In this document: one piece after another, positions 61,902 to 64,000 of the stretch
How the letters are laid out: each line of letters opens with the position of its first letter
How positions within the stretch are numbered: the stretch's first letter is position 1
Assembly (NCBI RefSeq): GCF_004342905.1
Contig: NZ_SMAN01000003.1
Span: 1 to 64,000, forward strand
DNA: 64,000 nucleotides
Source of the DNA: Melghiribacillus thermohalophilus
GTDB taxonomy: Bacteria; Bacillota; Bacilli; Bacillales; Alkalibacillaceae
Direction of reading: 5' to 3'
Notes under the pieces: model-generated
What the model was told of the DNA's origin: nothing
The model's input: the letters and a program-made list of their open reading frames with translations, nothing else
Databases searched by the model: none
Made by a program: the position numbers and the translations under genes

Positions 61902-62099
61902 TTAATTTACGTTTTTCTCCTTCGCATCTAATATTTTTTGTTCATCTTTTTGATTTGAAGCTGTGTCTGTAGCCGCGTGTTTAAATTCCCTGAGCGATGA
62001 TCCAAAGGCTTTTCCGATCTCAGGCAATTTGGATGGGCCAAAAATAACTAAGGCAATGATTAAGATCAAAATCAACCCGGGAACGCCTATTTGTGCCAT
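61902..62099 (-). CDS. tatA: Twin-arginine translocase protein TatA (copy 2)
   Basis: Sixty-five residues: one membrane helix ([18 protein letters not shown]), the FGPSKLPEIGKAFGSSLREFKHA hinge and amphipathic helix, and a charged tail. It forms the Tat pore. A close paralogue lies 29 bases upstream (62128..62328). Confidence 0.9.
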   Translation of the reverse strand: MAQIGVPGLILILIIALVIFGPSKLPEIGKAFGSSLREFKHAATDTASNQKDEQKILDAKEKNVN

Positions 62100-62127
62100 T
62101 TTCTTTCACCTCAAATCTTGATAATCA

Positions 62128-62328
62128 TTAAGATTTCTTTTTGTCAGAAATCGTATCTCTTACTTCTTTCACTTCATCTGTCACATCGCCAGTGAGTTCC
62201 CTTGTGGAATGTTTAAACTCCTTTAACGTCTGACCGGCAGCCCGGCCTAATTCAGGCAATTTTTTCGGGCCGAAAATAATCAAAGCAATAACCAGAATTA
62301 AAATCAAACCTGGCACGCCAACTTGCAT
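62128..62328 (-). CDS. tatA: Twin-arginine translocase protein TatA (copy 1)
   Basis: Sixty-six residues: [43 protein letters not shown], then a charged tail. Start ATG 62328 lies behind AAGGTGATAACA; the frame opens at 62337. The two TatA copies differ mainly in their tails. Confidence 0.9.
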   Translation of the reverse strand: MQVGVPGLILILVIALIIFGPKKLPELGRAAGQTLKEFKHSTRELTGDVTDEVKEVRDTISDKKKS

Positions 62329-62450
62329 TGTTATCACCTTCCGTGGGGGAATTCGTTAACTAAACAGTCCTGAACATGATCAATAGTCTCTATCTATTTT
62401 CGCGAATTTTAATGCGGTTTGCAAATGTTTTTTAAAAGTTAACAAAAAGT

Positions 62451-62939
62451 TCACTTTCTTTCATATACACAAAAGGAATAGTCGTAAGGGTTTTGATCAT
62501 CTTTTTTGCCTTTTGTTTTTGAAATAAGCTGCCACTCTGATGGATCAAAGGCAGGGAAATACGTATCTCCTTCAAATTGTTCGTCAATTTCGGTTATGTA
62601 CATTCGGTCCGCAAATGCTATGGCCTGTTCAAACAGTCTCTGGCCGCCAATAACGAAGATTTCCTGATCCGGATTCCTGCTGTTTCTCTCCATGACCGGC
62701 TCCCAGGAATGGATGACGACACATCCTTCTGGCTGAAAGTTCCTGTTTCTGCTCATCACCATATTTTCCCGTCCTGGTAAAGGCTTTCCAATGGATTCAA
62801 ACGTTTTTCTACCCATTACAATCGTATGGCCCATCGTTGTTTTTTTGAAATATCTTAAATCTTCGGGTAAATGCCAGGGAAGCTGATTATTACGGCCAAT
62901 CAACCGATTCTGATCCATAGCTACAAGCAATGAAATCAT
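62451..62939 (-). CDS. dfrA: Dihydrofolate reductase
   Basis: A 162-residue enzyme regenerating tetrahydrofolate: ISLLVAMDQNRLIGRNNQLPWHLPEDLRYFKKTT (Asp of the active site), TIVMGRKTFESIGKPLPGR, EIFVIGGQRLFEQA and DRMYITEIDEQFEGDTYFP. The frame starts at 62966; ATG 62939 follows AAGGAG ten bases upstream. It follows thyA, the reaction that consumes its product. Confidence 0.94.
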   Translation of the reverse strand: MISLLVAMDQNRLIGRNNQLPWHLPEDLRYFKKTTMGHTIVMGRKTFESIGKPLPGRENMVMSRNRNFQPEGCVVIHSWEPVMERNSRNPDQEIFVIGGQRLFEQAIAFADRMYITEIDEQFEGDTYFPAFDPSEWQLISKTKGKKDDQNPYDYSFCVYERK

Positions 62940-62965
62940 TTTGCATGTTCTCCTTTTCATACTCA

Positions 62966-63922
62966 TTATACCGCAACCGGTGCTTTTATGGCAGGGTGAG
63001 GATCGTATCCTTCAATGGACAGATCATCCAGCTCAACATCAAATATCGATCGGACATCAGGGTTGATGTTCAATGTCGGCAATGGTCGGGGGGCGCGGCT
63101 TAACTGGGTTTTGACCTGATCAACGTGATTCGAGTAAATATGGGCATCTCCGATCGTATGCACGAATTCTCCTACTTCCAGCCCTGTTTCATGGGCAATG
63201 AGGTGTGTCAGCAGTGAATAGCTGGCAATATTAAACGGAATGCCAAGGAAAATATCTCCACTTCGCTGATAAAGCTGGCAGGACAGTTTTCCATCCGCTA
63301 CATAAAATTGAAACAAAGTATGGCATGGCGGCAGTGCCATGGAAGGCACATCTTCAGGATTCCAGGCAGTGACAATCAGTCTTCTGGAATATGGATGATG
63401 TTTAATGGTTTCTATGACATCTTTCAGCTGGTCTATCGTTTCCCCTGATGATGTTTTCCAGTTTCGCCACTGGCTTCCATATACATTCCCAAGGTCTCCG
63501 TATTTTTCGGCAAATGCATCATCTTCAAGAATTCTTTTTGTAAAGATGCCCATTTGTTTCTCATATTCTCGGTTAAATGATTCGTCCTCCTGAGAACGAA
63601 GCCCAAAATCCGTCATATCCGGACCATTATATCCATCGCTTTCCACCCATTTTTTAAAGGCCCATTCGTTCCATATATGATTATTGTGCTTCAAGAGGTA
63701 GCGGATATTCGTATCGCCTTTGATGAACCACAAAAGTTCGCTGGCAATCAGCTTAAAAGGAACCCGCTTTGTCGTTAACAGCGGAAACCCTTCCTGAAGA
63801 TCGAAGCGCATCTGGTAGCCAAAAACAGAAATCGTTCCCGTTCTTGTCCGATCTTCCTTTTTATGCCCATTTTCCAGCACATGACTGCATAAGTTCAAAT
63901 ATTCTTGTTCACTTTTACTCAT
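62966..63922 (-). CDS. thyA: Thymidylate synthase, long form
   Basis: A 318-residue enzyme making dTMP from dUMP and methylene-THF. [56 protein letters not shown] with the catalytic Cys, [21 protein letters not shown] and GDAHIYSNH are classic. An insertion of about 50 residues after WNEWAF makes it as long as the L. casei type rather than the 264-residue form. ATG 63922 follows GAGGAGGACGTTAC. Operon with dfrA. Confidence 0.95.
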   Translation of the reverse strand: MSKSEQEYLNLCSHVLENGHKKEDRTRTGTISVFGYQMRFDLQEGFPLLTTKRVPFKLIASELLWFIKGDTNIRYLLKHNNHIWNEWAFKKWVESDGYNGPDMTDFGLRSQEDESFNREYEKQMGIFTKRILEDDAFAEKYGDLGNVYGSQWRNWKTSSGETIDQLKDVIETIKHHPYSRRLIVTAWNPEDVPSMALPPCHTLFQFYVADGKLSCQLYQRSGDIFLGIPFNIASYSLLTHLIAHETGLEVGEFVHTIGDAHIYSNHVDQVKTQLSRAPRPLPTLNINPDVRSIFDVELDDLSIEGYDPHPAIKAPVAV

Positions 63923-64000
63923 GTAACGTCCTCCTCTACCATTCACAAAATATGTATGAAATGAAAATGTAACATCATTGAAATGCTTCTTACAAAAAAT

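Overview
The window looks like chromosome of an endospore-forming member of the Bacillaceae (Bacillota). The evidence is the moderate G+C content, the strong AGGAGG-type ribosome binding sites with frequent GTG and TTG starts, the sporulation and germination genes (three YjcZ-like peptides, a GerPA/GerPF-family protein, a CotF-like coat protein, a GerA-type receptor operon, spore photoproduct lyase), and Bacillus-type genes such as a double dynamin, GltC, YdhG/Fra, YolD and HisZ. Genus cannot be fixed from sequence alone; a Bacillus or halotolerant relative would fit.

Region 1 (1 to about 10.1 kb) is accessory and decaying. It holds a nucleotidyltransferase cut by the left edge, an MFS exporter, a frameshifted membrane protein, a DUF3221 protein, a broken GNAT acetyltransferase, an MDR oxidoreductase, frataxin-like Fra, a methyltransferase, and a HEPN-type nucleotidyltransferase substrate-binding protein. 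Between them lie fragments that duplicate one another: a nucleotidyltransferase C-terminus, a HEPN C-terminus with a 65-base identical block, and two copies of a tiny transmembrane peptide. It ends in a cluster of YjcZ-like spore peptides with degenerate copies. Region 2 (10.1 to 13.9 kb) carries spore and stress genes (gerPF-like, mhqD-like, msrA with a lipoprotein, cotF-like) and a 52-base-period array of small palindromes.

Region 3 (13.9 to 24.1 kb) has glutamate synthase (gltA-gltB, minus strand) facing its LysR regulator gltC. Next come a striking degenerate FtsZ-like protein and a MASE/PAS/GGDEF diguanylate cyclase whose leader is a c-di-GMP-I riboswitch with a terminator. Region 4 (24.2 to 33.7 kb) groups UV repair and spore functions: uvsE, an L,D-transpeptidase, gerAA-AB-AC, an RpiR regulator with a HemL-like aminotransferase, and splB.

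Region 5 (33.7 to 42.5 kb) is a complete histidine pathway: hisZGDBHAF-IE-C on the minus strand and the PHP phosphatase hisJ divergent from it. Region 6 (42.5 to 55.6 kb) is mixed housekeeping: dynamin DynA, a P1 peptidase, ferredoxin, a LysM/M14 peptidase, sfsA, an AbrB-type membrane protein, an MsrA-MsrB fusion, YqfQ/VrrA and ung, plus a 25-residue membrane peptide with its own terminator. Region 7 (55.6 to 64 kb) holds sbcCD, a mini-WYL gene and a divergent yolD gene sharing two LexA/SOS-type boxes, yozE-like, tatC with two tatA genes, and the thyA-dfrA folate pair.

No rRNA, tRNA, CRISPR array or intact mobile element was seen. All functions are read from motifs and remembered families; no database search was run.
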